Below are positions 47,144 through 55,676 of a DNA stretch of 64,000 bases, piece after piece; the stretch's first letter is position 1; every line of letters starts with the position of its first letter. Below the pieces are notes generated by a model that had not been told where the DNA came from, ran no database searches, and saw only the letters and a program-made list of their open reading frames with translations. This DNA comes from Acidicapsa acidisoli. Lineage in GTDB: Bacteria; Acidobacteriota; Terriglobia; Terriglobales; Acidobacteriaceae. The DNA lies in assembly GCF_025685625.1 (NCBI RefSeq), contig NZ_JAGSYI010000003.1:620001-684000 (forward strand). The letters run 5' to 3'. The position numbers were made by a program, and so were the translations under genes.

Positions 47144-47467
47144 ATGACCATCACCAGGCCAGCAAGCGGATGGAACTTCAGCAAACCAACAACTCACCCA
47201 GGCGAAATGCTGAGCAAGGAGTTCCTGAAGCCTCTCGGAATTACCCAGAATGCGCTTGCGGTGAAGATCAATGTTCCTGCAACCCGTATCGGTGAAATCA
47301 TTCACGGGAAACGATCTGTCACGCCGGACACAGCTCTTCGCCTGGCTCGCTTTTTTGGAAACAGCCCGGAATTCTGGCTAAGTCTTCAGCAGAGTTACGA
47401 TCTCTCTAAAGCCAAGCTTGAACTGCGCAAGAAAATCGAGGCCGAGGTACAGACCTACGTAGCCTGA
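47144..47467 (+). CDS. higA: HigA-type antitoxin (XRE family)
   Basis: 107 residues from ATG 47144, with GAGAGGG upstream. Helix-turn-helix region HPGEMLSKEFLKPLGITQNALAVKI (split LSKEFLKPLGITQNALA for orientation) followed by GEIIHGKRSVTPDTALRLAR and FFGNSPEFWLSLQQSYDL, which is the standard HigA signature. Binds HigB and represses the operon; the palindrome over the promoter is the likely operator. Confidence 0.94.
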   Translation: MTITRPASGWNFSKPTTHPGEMLSKEFLKPLGITQNALAVKINVPATRIGEIIHGKRSVTPDTALRLARFFGNSPEFWLSLQQSYDLSKAKLELRKKIEAEVQTYVA

Positions 47468-47503
47468 AACGAGTCGCGTGAGTCTCAAATCAGTAACAAC
47501 TGA

Positions 47504-47538
47504 GGGTGCCCGACATCTCGATTTTGAGATGTCGGATC
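47504..47538. repeat. 35-base hairpin repeat, copy B (between higA and fabH)
   Basis: GGGTGCC then stem CCGACATCTC (47510-47519)/GAGATGTCGG (47526-47535), loop GATTTT, ending GGATC. Differs from copy A at 30974-31008 by one compensatory stem pair and one loop base. Located between convergent genes, where it may also end transcription. Confidence 0.85.
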
Positions 47539-47566
47539 TAACTCGTGCGTAGCCCGAACCCTACCG

Positions 47567-48595
47567 CTAAATTTCCCAGCGCAGCAACGCCGCGCCGACG
47601 GTAAATCCAGCCCCAGCCGCAGCCAGCAGCACGAGATCACCCTTCTTCAGCTTGCCCTCTTCGACAGCCGTCCCCATCGCAAGCGGAATCGTCCCAGCAG
47701 AAGTATTGCCGTACTTCTCAATATTGATAATCACCCGCGAAGGGTCCATGCCCAGTCGGTCTGCTGTCGCCGTAATAATCCGCTTGTTCGCCTGATGGGG
47801 AATGAAACAACCCAGATCCTTGCCTTCGACGCCATTGCGCTCCAGCACGCGCGTGGTCGCATCCGCCATCTTGCGCACGGCAAATTTGTAGACCGTCTGC
47901 CCATCCTGATGAATGAAGTGCATCCCGCTGGCTACCGTCTCCGCAGATGCCGGATGAAGGCTACCGCCGCCCGCCAGATTCAGCGCCGGACCACCAGACC
48001 CATCAATCTCATGCACAAAGTCGATCAGCCCGACTTCGCCTTCTTCCGCGGGCTCGATCAGCACCGCGCCCGCGCCATCGCCAAAGAGAATGCAGGTTGT
48101 CCGGTCCTTGTAATTCACGATCGTCGAGTTCGCATCCGCGCCGATCACCATTACCTTCTTGTGCGCGCCGCTCTCCACCAGCTTCGCGCCCGCCTGCAAG
48201 GCAAACACAAACCCCGAGCAGCCGGCAGAGACATCGAATCCCCACGCACCCTTCGCGCCGATCTTGTCCTGCACGAGGCAGGCCGTCGAGGGAAACATCA
48301 TGTCCGGCGTAACCGTGCCAACAATGATCGCTTCCACATCCGTCGCCGGAATCCCGCGAGCCGCGAGGCAGCGCCGCGCCGCCTCGGCCGCCATATCGCT
48401 AGTTCCCTGTCCCTTGTCCAGAATGTGGCGCTCTTTAATACCCGTGCGCTCGGTAATCCACTGGTCGTTGGTCTCGACCATCTTTTCGAGATCGGCATTG
48501 GTCAGAATTTTTGGGGGAACGTAAGTGCCGAGTGCGCTGATTTTGACTCGTGTGCAATGCGGGCCGCGGAAGACCTGACTCGAATCTGGGGTCAA
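47567..48595 (-). CDS. fabH: Beta-ketoacyl-ACP synthase III
   Basis: 342 residues counted from a TTG at 48595 (GGAG seven bases upstream). Homology itself begins at [20 protein letters not shown] near 48550. Active-site Cys in [14 protein letters not shown], His in [13 protein letters not shown] and Asn in [14 protein letters not shown] form the FabH triad. Starts fatty-acid synthesis by condensing acetyl-CoA or a branched acyl-CoA with malonyl-ACP; branched-chain primers would come from the keto acids of the leu/ilv pathway. A longer frame to 48736 would run into the SRP RNA gene, which argues for the short form. Confidence 0.93.
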   Translation of the reverse strand: MTPDSSQVFRGPHCTRVKISALGTYVPPKILTNADLEKMVETNDQWITERTGIKERHILDKGQGTSDMAAEAARRCLAARGIPATDVEAIIVGTVTPDMMFPSTACLVQDKIGAKGAWGFDVSAGCSGFVFALQAGAKLVESGAHKKVMVIGADANSTIVNYKDRTTCILFGDGAGAVLIEPAEEGEVGLIDFVHEIDGSGGPALNLAGGGSLHPASAETVASGMHFIHQDGQTVYKFAVRKMADATTRVLERNGVEGKDLGCFIPHQANKRIITATADRLGMDPSRVIINIEKYGNTSAGTIPLAMGTAVEEGKLKKGDLVLLAAAGAGFTVGAALLRWEI

Positions 48596-48705
48596 ACTAA
48601 ACTCTCCTTCAGGCCGTCCCTCCGCCCCGATAACCGGAAGCGAGGCGAATCCGGGCGTGCCTGATTTCGGTGCACCAAAGGTACCGGTGTCAGAAAAGCG
48701 ACACC

Positions 48706-48807
48706 AAAAAAGTACCGGGTGACCTACTGCGCCCACACTGGCCCGTTACCGTTGCTTCCTTCCGGACCTGGCGGGGTTGGCGGGGTTGTGTCGCGTAGGA
48801 CCCGGCA
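48706..48807 (-). ncRNA. ffs: Bacterial small signal recognition particle RNA (4.5S)
   Basis: About 100 bases on the minus strand. The apical loop contains CAGGTCCGGAAGGAAGCA, the universally conserved SRP domain IV core. The ends GCCGGGT and ACCCGGT pair to close the hairpin, and the 3' end runs into TTTTTT (48706-48711), an intrinsic terminator. On the upstream side TATCAT lies seven bases before the presumed 5' end. Binds Ffh to target nascent membrane proteins. Confidence 0.93.
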
Positions 48808-48974
48808 CTAACTGATGATACCATCCGGCGGCGGCCTTCGAAGACTCCGGCCTCGCCCATCGGCCCGGAACATGAACCGCGATTCCCCCTCCGAATTTCC
48901 TGAATCTCCCCGATGCAACTACCCACCGGAACCATTACAATCGCTGCGCTCGAAAATTCGCCAAGGATAATCAC

Positions 48975-50174
48975 ATGAAGCAATTTGGATGGATTCTCAT
49001 ACTGCTCATGGCGGCAACGTCCGCATGGTCCGCCGGCAGCAAAAAGATCAGCGTTCAGGAACTCAAAGACCTGCTCACCAGCCTGCAGGCTGCCAAAAAG
49101 AGCGACGAAGACGTGGCCCTACAGCTCAAACAGGTCGAGCTGACCGAAGAGCTGACCTTCAGCACCATGAACAGCCTCTCGGACCAGCTTCCCGGCCCAC
49201 TCTCCACCGAGCAGATGTATGTGCTTGAGGCACGCAGCTCCGTCCTGCCGCCGCCAGCCTCCGATCTGCCTACCGCGCCCGCGCCCGATGCCGCCGCGCA
49301 GCAGGCAATGCTCGCCAAAGCCGCGGACTTCGCCACCAAGACCTATCCGCAACTGCCGCATCTCACAGCAACCAAGCTGACCGGCCGCTTTCAGGACGGA
49401 GTCGAGGCCATCCACACCACCTCCGGAATGCACAGCCACGTGGACGACAACTCCGACCCGCTCTGGGAGCAAACCCGCCTCTACGTCCGCCTGTTAGGCA
49501 CGCATACCGACACCATCGAGAGCGAGAACGGCGTCGAAAAGATCCCCGCTGCCAAGGAAAAAGCACAATGGGGACCGAACGGCCAGGTAGCCTCGGTAGG
49601 ACCGGCGCTGACGCTGAACACCGTCGTCCAGGAAGCCTCAGCCAACGGCAGTCCTAAGTTCCTTCGCTGGGAGAAGATCAACGATAAGCAGGTCGCCGTC
49701 TACTCCTTCGCCATCGACAAGAAGAAGACACACTTCGGCGTGAACTATTGCTGCTTCCCCGACACGGATACCGCAGGCGTACTGAATTTCTCCAAGAACG
49801 GCGGTCAAACCGCAGGCGGCGGATCATCCGCCAAAGGCAACCTTCAAACCGTCAGCGACTGGAAGAACTTCAAAGCCAACGTGGGCTATCACGGCGAGAT
49901 ATTCATCGATCCGGATTCCGGGATCGTCGTGCGCACCATCACGGAGGCAGACTTCAAACCGACAGACTTCGTCCACTCCGAAAAAATCCGCACCGATTAC
50001 ACGTCCATGCCAGTCGGAGACAAGAGCCTCGTCGTCCCGGTACGCACCTTCGCCATTGCAGAAGTCGTCCCCAACGGCGACTCCTTCGCAGCCCACTACT
50101 CCGTCCGCCACCAGATGGTTACTCAGGACTACAAGGACTATCAGTTAGCCGGCGCAACGACGGCGCAGAAGTAA
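48975..50174 (+). CDS. Secreted protein of unknown function, tandem paralogue 1
   Basis: 399 residues. Signal peptide 1-20 (MKQFGWILILLMAATSAWSA). A short helical segment (25-65) follows, then a Pro/Ala-rich linker (95-110) and a globular domain with TYPQLPHLTATKLTGRFQDG, DPLWEQTRLYVRLLGTHT, FLRWEKINDKQVAVYSFAID, FGVNYCCFPDTDTAG and GYHGEIFIDPDSGIVVRTI. The last part looks like a VirK-type or outer-membrane lipoprotein-carrier-like beta fold, so a lipid or lipoprotein role is possible, but no family is recognised. The next gene is a near-copy. SD AAGGATAATC precedes the ATG. Confidence 0.85.
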   Translation: MKQFGWILILLMAATSAWSAGSKKISVQELKDLLTSLQAAKKSDEDVALQLKQVELTEELTFSTMNSLSDQLPGPLSTEQMYVLEARSSVLPPPASDLPTAPAPDAAAQQAMLAKAADFATKTYPQLPHLTATKLTGRFQDGVEAIHTTSGMHSHVDDNSDPLWEQTRLYVRLLGTHTDTIESENGVEKIPAAKEKAQWGPNGQVASVGPALTLNTVVQEASANGSPKFLRWEKINDKQVAVYSFAIDKKKTHFGVNYCCFPDTDTAGVLNFSKNGGQTAGGGSSAKGNLQTVSDWKNFKANVGYHGEIFIDPDSGIVVRTITEADFKPTDFVHSEKIRTDYTSMPVGDKSLVVPVRTFAIAEVVPNGDSFAAHYSVRHQMVTQDYKDYQLAGATTAQK

Positions 50175-50364
50175 CTCGGAGATCTGACCGGTTCATAACT
50201 CTCCATGAGCCGGTCAGGCGCCGAAAAGGATAGTTTCATCCATAACTCTGAGAGAAACCAGGAACGATACGAAGATTTAGCAAAGACACAATTCAGCAAC
50301 AGCTACAAATATTTTTCCCGAACCAGTACAATCGCTCATCTCTAAATTTCAGAAGGATACCCTC

Positions 50365-51564
50365 TTGAATCGTTTTCGGTGGATTCTAGTGTTGCTGGCG
50401 ATGGCAGCGCCAGCCTGGTCTGCAAGCAATAAGAAGATCAGCGTGCAGGATCTGAACGACCTCCTCACCAGCCTTCAGGACGCCAAGAAGAGCGACGAGG
50501 ACGTAGCTGCGCAGCTCAAGCAGGTCGAACTCACCGAAGAGCTGACCAGCACCACTATGAACACCTTCACCGACAGAATCCCCGGCCCGCTTTCCACCGA
50601 ACAGCTCTATGTCCTCGAGGCTCGCAGCGCAGCCCTGCCTCCACCGGCCTCCGATCTGCCCGCCGCGCCTGCGCCCGATGCCGCCGCGCAACAGGCGATG
50701 CTCGCCAAAGCCGCCGAATTCGCCACTAAAACCTACCCGCAACTTCCGCATCTCACAGCGACGAAGCTGACAGGCCGCTTTCAGGACGGCGTAGAAGCCA
50801 TTCACACCTACACCGGGGCCAACCACAATCTTTCCCAGAGTGACGACCCCCTTTGGGAGCAAACCCGCCTCTATGTCCGCCTGCTGGGAACGCATACCGA
50901 GACAATCGAGAGCGAAAACGGCATCGAGAAGATCCCCGCCACCAAGGAGAAACCCCAATGGGGACCGAACGGCCAGGTAGCCTCCCTCGGACCGGCCCTG
51001 ACGCTGAACACCGTCGTCCAGGAAGCCATGGCCAACGGCAGTCCTAAGTTTCTTCGCTGGGAGAAGGTCAACGGCAACCAGACCGCCGTCTTTTCCTTCG
51101 CCATCGACAAGAAAAAGACCCACTTCGCCGTCAACTATTGCTGCTTCCCCAACACCGATACCGCCGGCCTAATCAACTACGGGTCTGGCGCCGGCTCCAG
51201 CCCGTCTACAGGCGGAGGCGCCACCGGCAGCAACTTCCAATCCGTAAGCGACTGGAAGCCCTTCAAAGCAAACGTGGGCTATCACGGCGAAATCTTCCTC
51301 GACCCGGATTCAGGAACCGTTGTCCGCACGATCACCATGGCGAGCTTCAAACCATCCGATTTCGTCCACTCCGAAACCATCCGCACCGACTTCGCACCAA
51401 GGCCCGTCGGCGACAAAACCCTGATCGTCCCGGTGAGGAGCTTTACGATCTCCGAAGTCGTCCCCAACGGCGACTCTTTCGCCGCCCACTACTCCGTCCG
51501 CCACCAGATGGTCACCCAGGATTACAAAGACTATCAATTAGCTGGAGCAACGGCGCAGAAGTAA
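50365..51564 (+). CDS. Secreted protein of unknown function, tandem paralogue 2
   Basis: 399 residues, TTG start at 50365 with AGAAGGA ahead. Same architecture as the previous gene: signal peptide (1-20), SKKIS/NKKISVQ-DL motif, Ala/Pro linker, DPLWEQTRLYVRLLGTHT and GYHGEIFLDPDSGTVVRTI blocks kept almost unchanged; the Gly/Ser-rich loop after NYCCFP is the main difference (GSGAGSSPSTGGGATGS). Equal length, head-to-tail order and 190-base spacing point to a duplication retained for dosage or specialisation. Function unknown. Confidence 0.85.
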   Translation: MNRFRWILVLLAMAAPAWSASNKKISVQDLNDLLTSLQDAKKSDEDVAAQLKQVELTEELTSTTMNTFTDRIPGPLSTEQLYVLEARSAALPPPASDLPAAPAPDAAAQQAMLAKAAEFATKTYPQLPHLTATKLTGRFQDGVEAIHTYTGANHNLSQSDDPLWEQTRLYVRLLGTHTETIESENGIEKIPATKEKPQWGPNGQVASLGPALTLNTVVQEAMANGSPKFLRWEKVNGNQTAVFSFAIDKKKTHFAVNYCCFPNTDTAGLINYGSGAGSSPSTGGGATGSNFQSVSDWKPFKANVGYHGEIFLDPDSGTVVRTITMASFKPSDFVHSETIRTDFAPRPVGDKTLIVPVRSFTISEVVPNGDSFAAHYSVRHQMVTQDYKDYQLAGATAQK

Positions 51565-51671
51565 TTCGCGAAGAAAATACCTCATAGTGGCGGCCAAATA
51601 GTTTGGGCCGCTACCATGAGCAGTCAGGCGCGAAACTATCGTCGAAATCAATACCCCGGTACAATGAAAGA

Positions 51672-53183
51672 GTGAGCAAACTTTCCACTCCCACGGAGGC
51701 GAAACTCGCCCCAACCGTGGGCTTTATTTCGTTGGGCTGTCCCAAAAATCTTGTCGACTCCGAAGTGATGATGGGGCTGCTGGACCGCGCCGGCGCGCGC
51801 TTGACAAGCCATCCCGAAGACGCCGAGATTCTGGTCGTAAACACCTGTTCCTTCATCGATTCCGCCAAGCAGGAGTCCGTCAACACCATCCTCGAAATGG
51901 TGCAGCACAAGACCGCCGGAACCGCGAAGCGCCTCATTGTCGCCGGATGCCTAGTCGAGCGCTACCGCAACGAAATCCAGAAAAACATCCCGGAAGTCGA
52001 CGCGGTCGTCGGCACCGGCGAATTGGAAGCGATTCTCGCCGCCGCTGGCCTGAACCCAATTCCCGCTCCAGCCAGCACATCGCCCTTCAACATCCTGAGC
52101 GCCAGCGAACTAGTCGAACGAGCCCCCAGCGCCGTCCACAAGCATTCAAGGCCCGAAGGCGACCTGCGCGAAGAACAAGGCCGCTTCAGCCGCGAACACT
52201 GGGACGGAGCCATCGCCAGCCTGCCCAACTACCTCTACTCCGACGAGACGCCGCGCATCCTCACCACCCCGCGCTCGTCGGCCTACATCAAGATCGCCGA
52301 GGGCTGCGACCACCCCTGCGGCTTCTGCATCATCCCGCAGCTCCGCGGCAAGTTCCGTTCGCGTCGCATGTCGTCGGTCATCGCAGAAGCCGAAAACCTC
52401 GTCAAGCAGGGCGTCCGGGAAATCACCCTCATCGGCCAGGACACCACCTGCTACGGCGAAGACCTTGGACTGAAAGACGGTCTCGCCACGCTTCTCGAAG
52501 CCTTAGCCCAAATCGAAGGCCTCAAGTGGTTGCGCTTCCTATACGCCTATCCCAACAAGGTCACGACGAAGCTGCTCGAAACCATCGCCCGCCACGACAA
52601 CATCGCCAAATACCTCGACGTACCGCTGCAACACGCCAGCCCGGCCGTCCTCAAGCGCATGAAGCGCGGCGGCAGCGGCGAAATCTTCCTCAAAATGATC
52701 GAGAAAGCCCGCCGCATCGTTCCCGATCTCGTCCTGCGCACCACGTTCATCGTCGGCTTCCCCGGCGAAACCGACGAAGACTTCCAGCAACTCGAAGACT
52801 TCGTCCGCGAAGCCAAAATCGACTGGCTCGGCGCATTCCCGTACTCCGACGAAGAAGGCTCACCCGCCTTTGAACTCGACGCCAAAGTTCCCAAGCGCAC
52901 CATCGAGTCCCGCCGCAAGCGCCTCATGAAGCTCCAGCAGAAGATCAGCGCCGAACGCCAGCAACAGTGGATCGGCCGCGAATTCGACCTGCTCGTAGAA
53001 GGAGTCAGCGACGAAACCGAACTCCTCTGGCAAGGCCGCACCATGCTCCACGCCCCGGAGATCGATGGCAAAGTCCTCATCAACGACTTCGGTCTTCACG
53101 AGACGCTGGTCCCGGGCACCTTCTACCGCTGCGAAATCACCGAATCCCACCACTACGATGTAGTAGCCCGCATCGTCGAATAG
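51672..53183 (+). CDS. rimO: Ribosomal protein S12 methylthiotransferase RimO
   Basis: 503 residues from GTG 51672; a longer frame to 51603 lacks similarity. N-terminal UPF0004 domain with FISLGCPKNLVDSE, VVNTCSFIDSAKQES and VAGCLVERY cysteines for the second Fe-S cluster. Radical-SAM domain with C212-x3-C216-x2-C219 (GCDHPCGFCIIPQLRGKFRS), then C-terminal TRAM domain (from about 435). Adds the methylthio group to Asp88 of S12. An insertion of about 60 residues between the two domains (around 120-185, Pro/Ser/Glu-rich) makes it longer than the E. coli enzyme (441). Confidence 0.96.
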   Translation: MSKLSTPTEAKLAPTVGFISLGCPKNLVDSEVMMGLLDRAGARLTSHPEDAEILVVNTCSFIDSAKQESVNTILEMVQHKTAGTAKRLIVAGCLVERYRNEIQKNIPEVDAVVGTGELEAILAAAGLNPIPAPASTSPFNILSASELVERAPSAVHKHSRPEGDLREEQGRFSREHWDGAIASLPNYLYSDETPRILTTPRSSAYIKIAEGCDHPCGFCIIPQLRGKFRSRRMSSVIAEAENLVKQGVREITLIGQDTTCYGEDLGLKDGLATLLEALAQIEGLKWLRFLYAYPNKVTTKLLETIARHDNIAKYLDVPLQHASPAVLKRMKRGGSGEIFLKMIEKARRIVPDLVLRTTFIVGFPGETDEDFQQLEDFVREAKIDWLGAFPYSDEEGSPAFELDAKVPKRTIESRRKRLMKLQQKISAERQQQWIGREFDLLVEGVSDETELLWQGRTMLHAPEIDGKVLINDFGLHETLVPGTFYRCEITESHHYDVVARIVE

Positions 53184-53541
53184 GGCATCCAGTTCCACCG
53201 CCAATGGCGTGCCACAATTGTTCCACGTAGAACGATCCCCAGCGAACGGCGCGCCTTTGGCGAGGAATGTTGGAAGAGGCTAGTTTCAATCGTTTGCAGT
53301 TGCGTAATTTATAGGGCAAATGTGCCTTGTTACAGCGAACGGGGAATGTAACGGAACATGCTGCATGGCATACCCCTTATCAAGGGTTGGATTTGCAGCG
53401 CGGGCGATTGAGAGGCTTCGAGAGCGTATCGATGGCAATGAATCATGATTCGCCAGTTACGATCCGCCGTGTAATATATTAGTTTCGCCCTCACTCGACT
53501 GAACCGGCCACTCGTGCAAGTGACACCAAGGAGTTGAATAG
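53184..53541. other. 358-base intergenic region, nothing recognised
   Basis: Lies after rimO and before a small membrane protein gene. Contains AT-rich segments near 53305-53320 and 53465-53490 (GTGTAATATATTAGTTTC), the second of which could supply the -10 element of the next gene. No repeat, RNA or hairpin stood out. Confidence 0.4.
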
Positions 53542-54189
53542 TTGCTGGATCGCTTGATGGACTTGTGGCCATTCCCGCCTGGTGTCTTTGTGACGATTCT
53601 TGGCACGGAAGCCCTTATTATCACACTTATACCAGCCGATCGGATGAGAGGGAGGCTTGCGAGGCTCATCGCGGTTGTATTGTGCTTCGGCCTCGCATTC
53701 GGCGAGATCTATGCGGTAAGACGCGACAGGGCCGACGCAAGCAATCAACATGCTATCGAGATGGCCACGCTCTATGCAAAGTTTCTAGAGTTAAATAAGA
53801 ACGTCATTGCCCTGCAGAACAATACCGCGGCAACGAATGCGACCCGGTCGCTTCCGGCTGACAATCTCAAACGGCAAGCCGTCGATCTTTCCAACGAGAT
53901 CCTGTCATTCCTAATAAGCCGTGAAGCACCTCCTGGATATGGGCAAGGTGGCTATGGCGAAGGCCCTTACGGCGGAAAACCAGCTGACACAAAGGACTAC
54001 GACGCCCAGACGATGCGCTCATACTTTGACGCCTTCCAGATTCGCGTAGACCGGATGCACGATGAGTTGAAGAAGCAGGGCCTCACGGACTCCGAGTTCG
54101 ACACTGAATACTCTAATACCGTAAACACCTATTCGATTCGAACGATCGCAGAGCGCATAGGGGCATTGGCAAAGAAATTGCCGAACTAG
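53542..54189 (+). CDS. Hypothetical protein with two N-terminal membrane helices
   Basis: 215 residues, TTG start with AAGGAG eight bases upstream. Helices at about 13-32 (GVFVTILGTEALIITLIPA) and 38-56 (RLARLIAVVLCFGLAFGEI) anchor a soluble part with heptad-like helices (65-125) and a Gly/Tyr-rich patch GYGQGGYGEGPYGG (about 131-144). The C-terminal helix bundle (155-215) contains AFQIRVDRMHDELKKQG. No family recognised. Codon usage looks less GC-biased than its neighbours, so it may be acquired. Confidence 0.7.
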   Translation: MLDRLMDLWPFPPGVFVTILGTEALIITLIPADRMRGRLARLIAVVLCFGLAFGEIYAVRRDRADASNQHAIEMATLYAKFLELNKNVIALQNNTAATNATRSLPADNLKRQAVDLSNEILSFLISREAPPGYGQGGYGEGPYGGKPADTKDYDAQTMRSYFDAFQIRVDRMHDELKKQGLTDSEFDTEYSNTVNTYSIRTIAERIGALAKKLPN

Positions 54190-54262
54190 CCTACAAGGAA
54201 ATTATGACGAACGACTACAGCTCCTTGAGAAACTCATCATGCCACCTCTTAGCAGTCACAAT

Positions 54263-54355
54263 TTACTGTTCCAGGGCCGCTGCAGCCACCGGTCTGTCCT
54301 GCTGCATGGCCATCTGAACCGCCTTGGTATTCACCTGCTGCTGGTTCGACAGGAG
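54263..54355 (-). pseudogene. Short decayed frame with protein-like end
   Basis: On the minus strand codons from 54355 read LLSNQQQVNTKAVQMAMQQ and then DRPVAAAALEQ followed by a stop at 54263. The composition (Gln/Ala/Met-rich, no interruption) is protein-like, but there is no start, and upstream the sequence folds back on itself in a 21-base inverted repeat. Possibly the tail of a lost membrane or secreted protein. Confidence 0.25.
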
Positions 54356-54387
54356 CCCTCGTGTTACTCCTGTCGAACAGCAGCAGG
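54334..54387. repeat. Long imperfect inverted repeat between convergent genes
   Basis: The left arm at 54334-54355 (CCTGCTGCTGGTTCGACAGG...) and the right arm at 54367-54387 are complementary over 21 positions with a single bulged base; 11-base loop. Lies between the convergent membrane-protein and DUF4136 genes and can act as a bidirectional terminator. Confidence 0.75.
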
Positions 54388-54414
54388 CGTCGAATTAGAG
54401 ACATCTCGCCACTA

Positions 54415-54936
54415 TCAGGAGGCGGACTGTGTCGGAAACTTCTTAAACATCTTCTGCACGTCTGTATCGAGTTTCTTTGTGGTTTTTTCCGGGTTACCCA
54501 TAAGATCGCTAACCGAGGTTCCCTTCCAGATCAAATTTCTGGATTGGGTGTCCAGGATGCTTACAACCAGGGTGCCAACCTTATAGCTATCGACGGAGGA
54601 AGTCGAATCTCCCATTCCGCCACCAAAGCGTCCTCCCATGCCGGCATACATCGTGTCGTACTGCTGCTCAACTTGCACCTTCTCCACAGCCACGAGCGCA
54701 ACATCTCCACCGGTGGGCACCTGGACCCACCCTTTAGCCGACAATTGCTTATCGATAGCTTCCTTCACGCGTGCATCCCAAATCGAGTTGCTGGTGTGAA
54801 CTTCTGCCCACGAATACGTTTTGATTCTGGTGAAGTTCGTGGAATGGTTGTAATCGACCGTCACGTGATCGGCATAGGCAGGAATGATCATTGCCGCGCA
54901 CAGCGCAGGCACCGCCAACAGAGTCCGAATATTCAT
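54415..54936 (-). CDS. DUF4136 family periplasmic protein
   Basis: 173 residues with a signal peptide (1-22, cleavage near AYADH) and no lipobox cysteine, unlike many family members that are lipoproteins. Motifs HVTVDYNHSTNFTRIKTYSW and WDARVKEAIDKQLSAKGWVQ are typical, followed by DVALVAVEKVQVEQQYDTMY, a Gly/Met-rich turn (GMGGRFGGGMGDS) and GTLVVSILDTQSRNLIWKG. AAGGAG eight bases before the ATG. Function unknown; family members sit at the outer membrane. Confidence 0.88.
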   Translation of the reverse strand: MNIRTLLAVPALCAAMIIPAYADHVTVDYNHSTNFTRIKTYSWAEVHTSNSIWDARVKEAIDKQLSAKGWVQVPTGGDVALVAVEKVQVEQQYDTMYAGMGGRFGGGMGDSTSSVDSYKVGTLVVSILDTQSRNLIWKGTSVSDLMGNPEKTTKKLDTDVQKMFKKFPTQSAS

Positions 54937-55454
54937 TTCTCAATCTCCTTCGCACTTGTTAATCTCTGTCCCATCCCCAAGGGCGGCACGAGACTTCCTT
55001 CGTTCGCGCTGACGAACAGCGTTGTATTCAGACTAGAAACAAACACGGAGAGACAAAACGCGAAACTGAGCAGGCAGCCGATAGCTCGTTCGGGTATGTC
55101 CGGCTTTTGGGGACAGGGAAGCCTGCCTGATTTTGCGGGCGCCCTTGCAATCAATTTCCCTTCACTCAGGCACAATGAAAGGAAATAGTTCAGCACCGGC
55201 ACCCGGAATGCACCCAATCAGACACATTCAAGTGCACAAAAACGCCCCAAAAACGCACTTTTTCGCACTCAAAAATCCGCACAAAGCATTTTGTTTCTAT
55301 AACTTGAACAAGATTTCGGCATACCCTACCCCCTGCCATGAATTTCGCCCCTTGTCGGCCCCAAAATATGGCGATCAACGCTTCATCTGGATATATCGCC
55401 GCGACACTGCGAGAATAGTCAGGAACAGTCGCAAATCCACGAAGTGACAAGCTG
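54937..55454. other. 518-base intergenic region, no gene recognised
   Basis: Divergent region between the DUF4136 gene and yacG, so it must carry promoters in both directions. It holds a stretch of repeated CGCAC/CCGCAC units among A-runs (55245-55290). Open frames here have no protein character and no ribosome-binding site. Confidence 0.45.
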
Positions 55455-55676
55455 ATGCCCAACGCGCCCAAAGCCTCGAAGCCCAAAATCAAATCGCTCC
55501 ACTGCCCATCCTGCAAAAAGCTGGTGAAGGCCACCGACGAAGACTTCCCCTTCTGCAGCGACCGCTGCCGTCGCATCGACCTCGGCAAATGGGCCATGGG
55601 CGTCTACAAGATCAGCTCGCCGGTTCTCGATCCTGACGTGCTCGAAGACCTCGAAGGCCAAGAACGTGACCAGTAA
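55455..55676 (+). CDS. yacG: YacG-type zinc-binding DNA gyrase inhibitor
   Basis: 73 residues. The Cys4 zinc motif is complete: LHCPSCKKLVKATDEDFPFC and SDRCRRIDLGKW, the YacG signature. E. coli YacG binds GyrB and blocks DNA binding. The C-terminal extension (about 50-73) is acidic. Overlaps the start of pgpA by eleven bases, so both are cotranscribed. Confidence 0.9.
   Translation: MPNAPKASKPKIKSLHCPSCKKLVKATDEDFPFCSDRCRRIDLGKWAMGVYKISSPVLDPDVLEDLEGQERDQ

Noticed and set aside
55240-55300. Short CGCAC-type units near 55250 as a possible CRISPR or tandem array
   Set aside because: Only three irregular units of five or six bases; no regular spacers and no cas genes in the window.
55133-55447. 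104-codon frame upstream of yacG
   Set aside because: Composition is random-like with many His/Lys/Asn from AT-rich non-coding sequence; no start signal.
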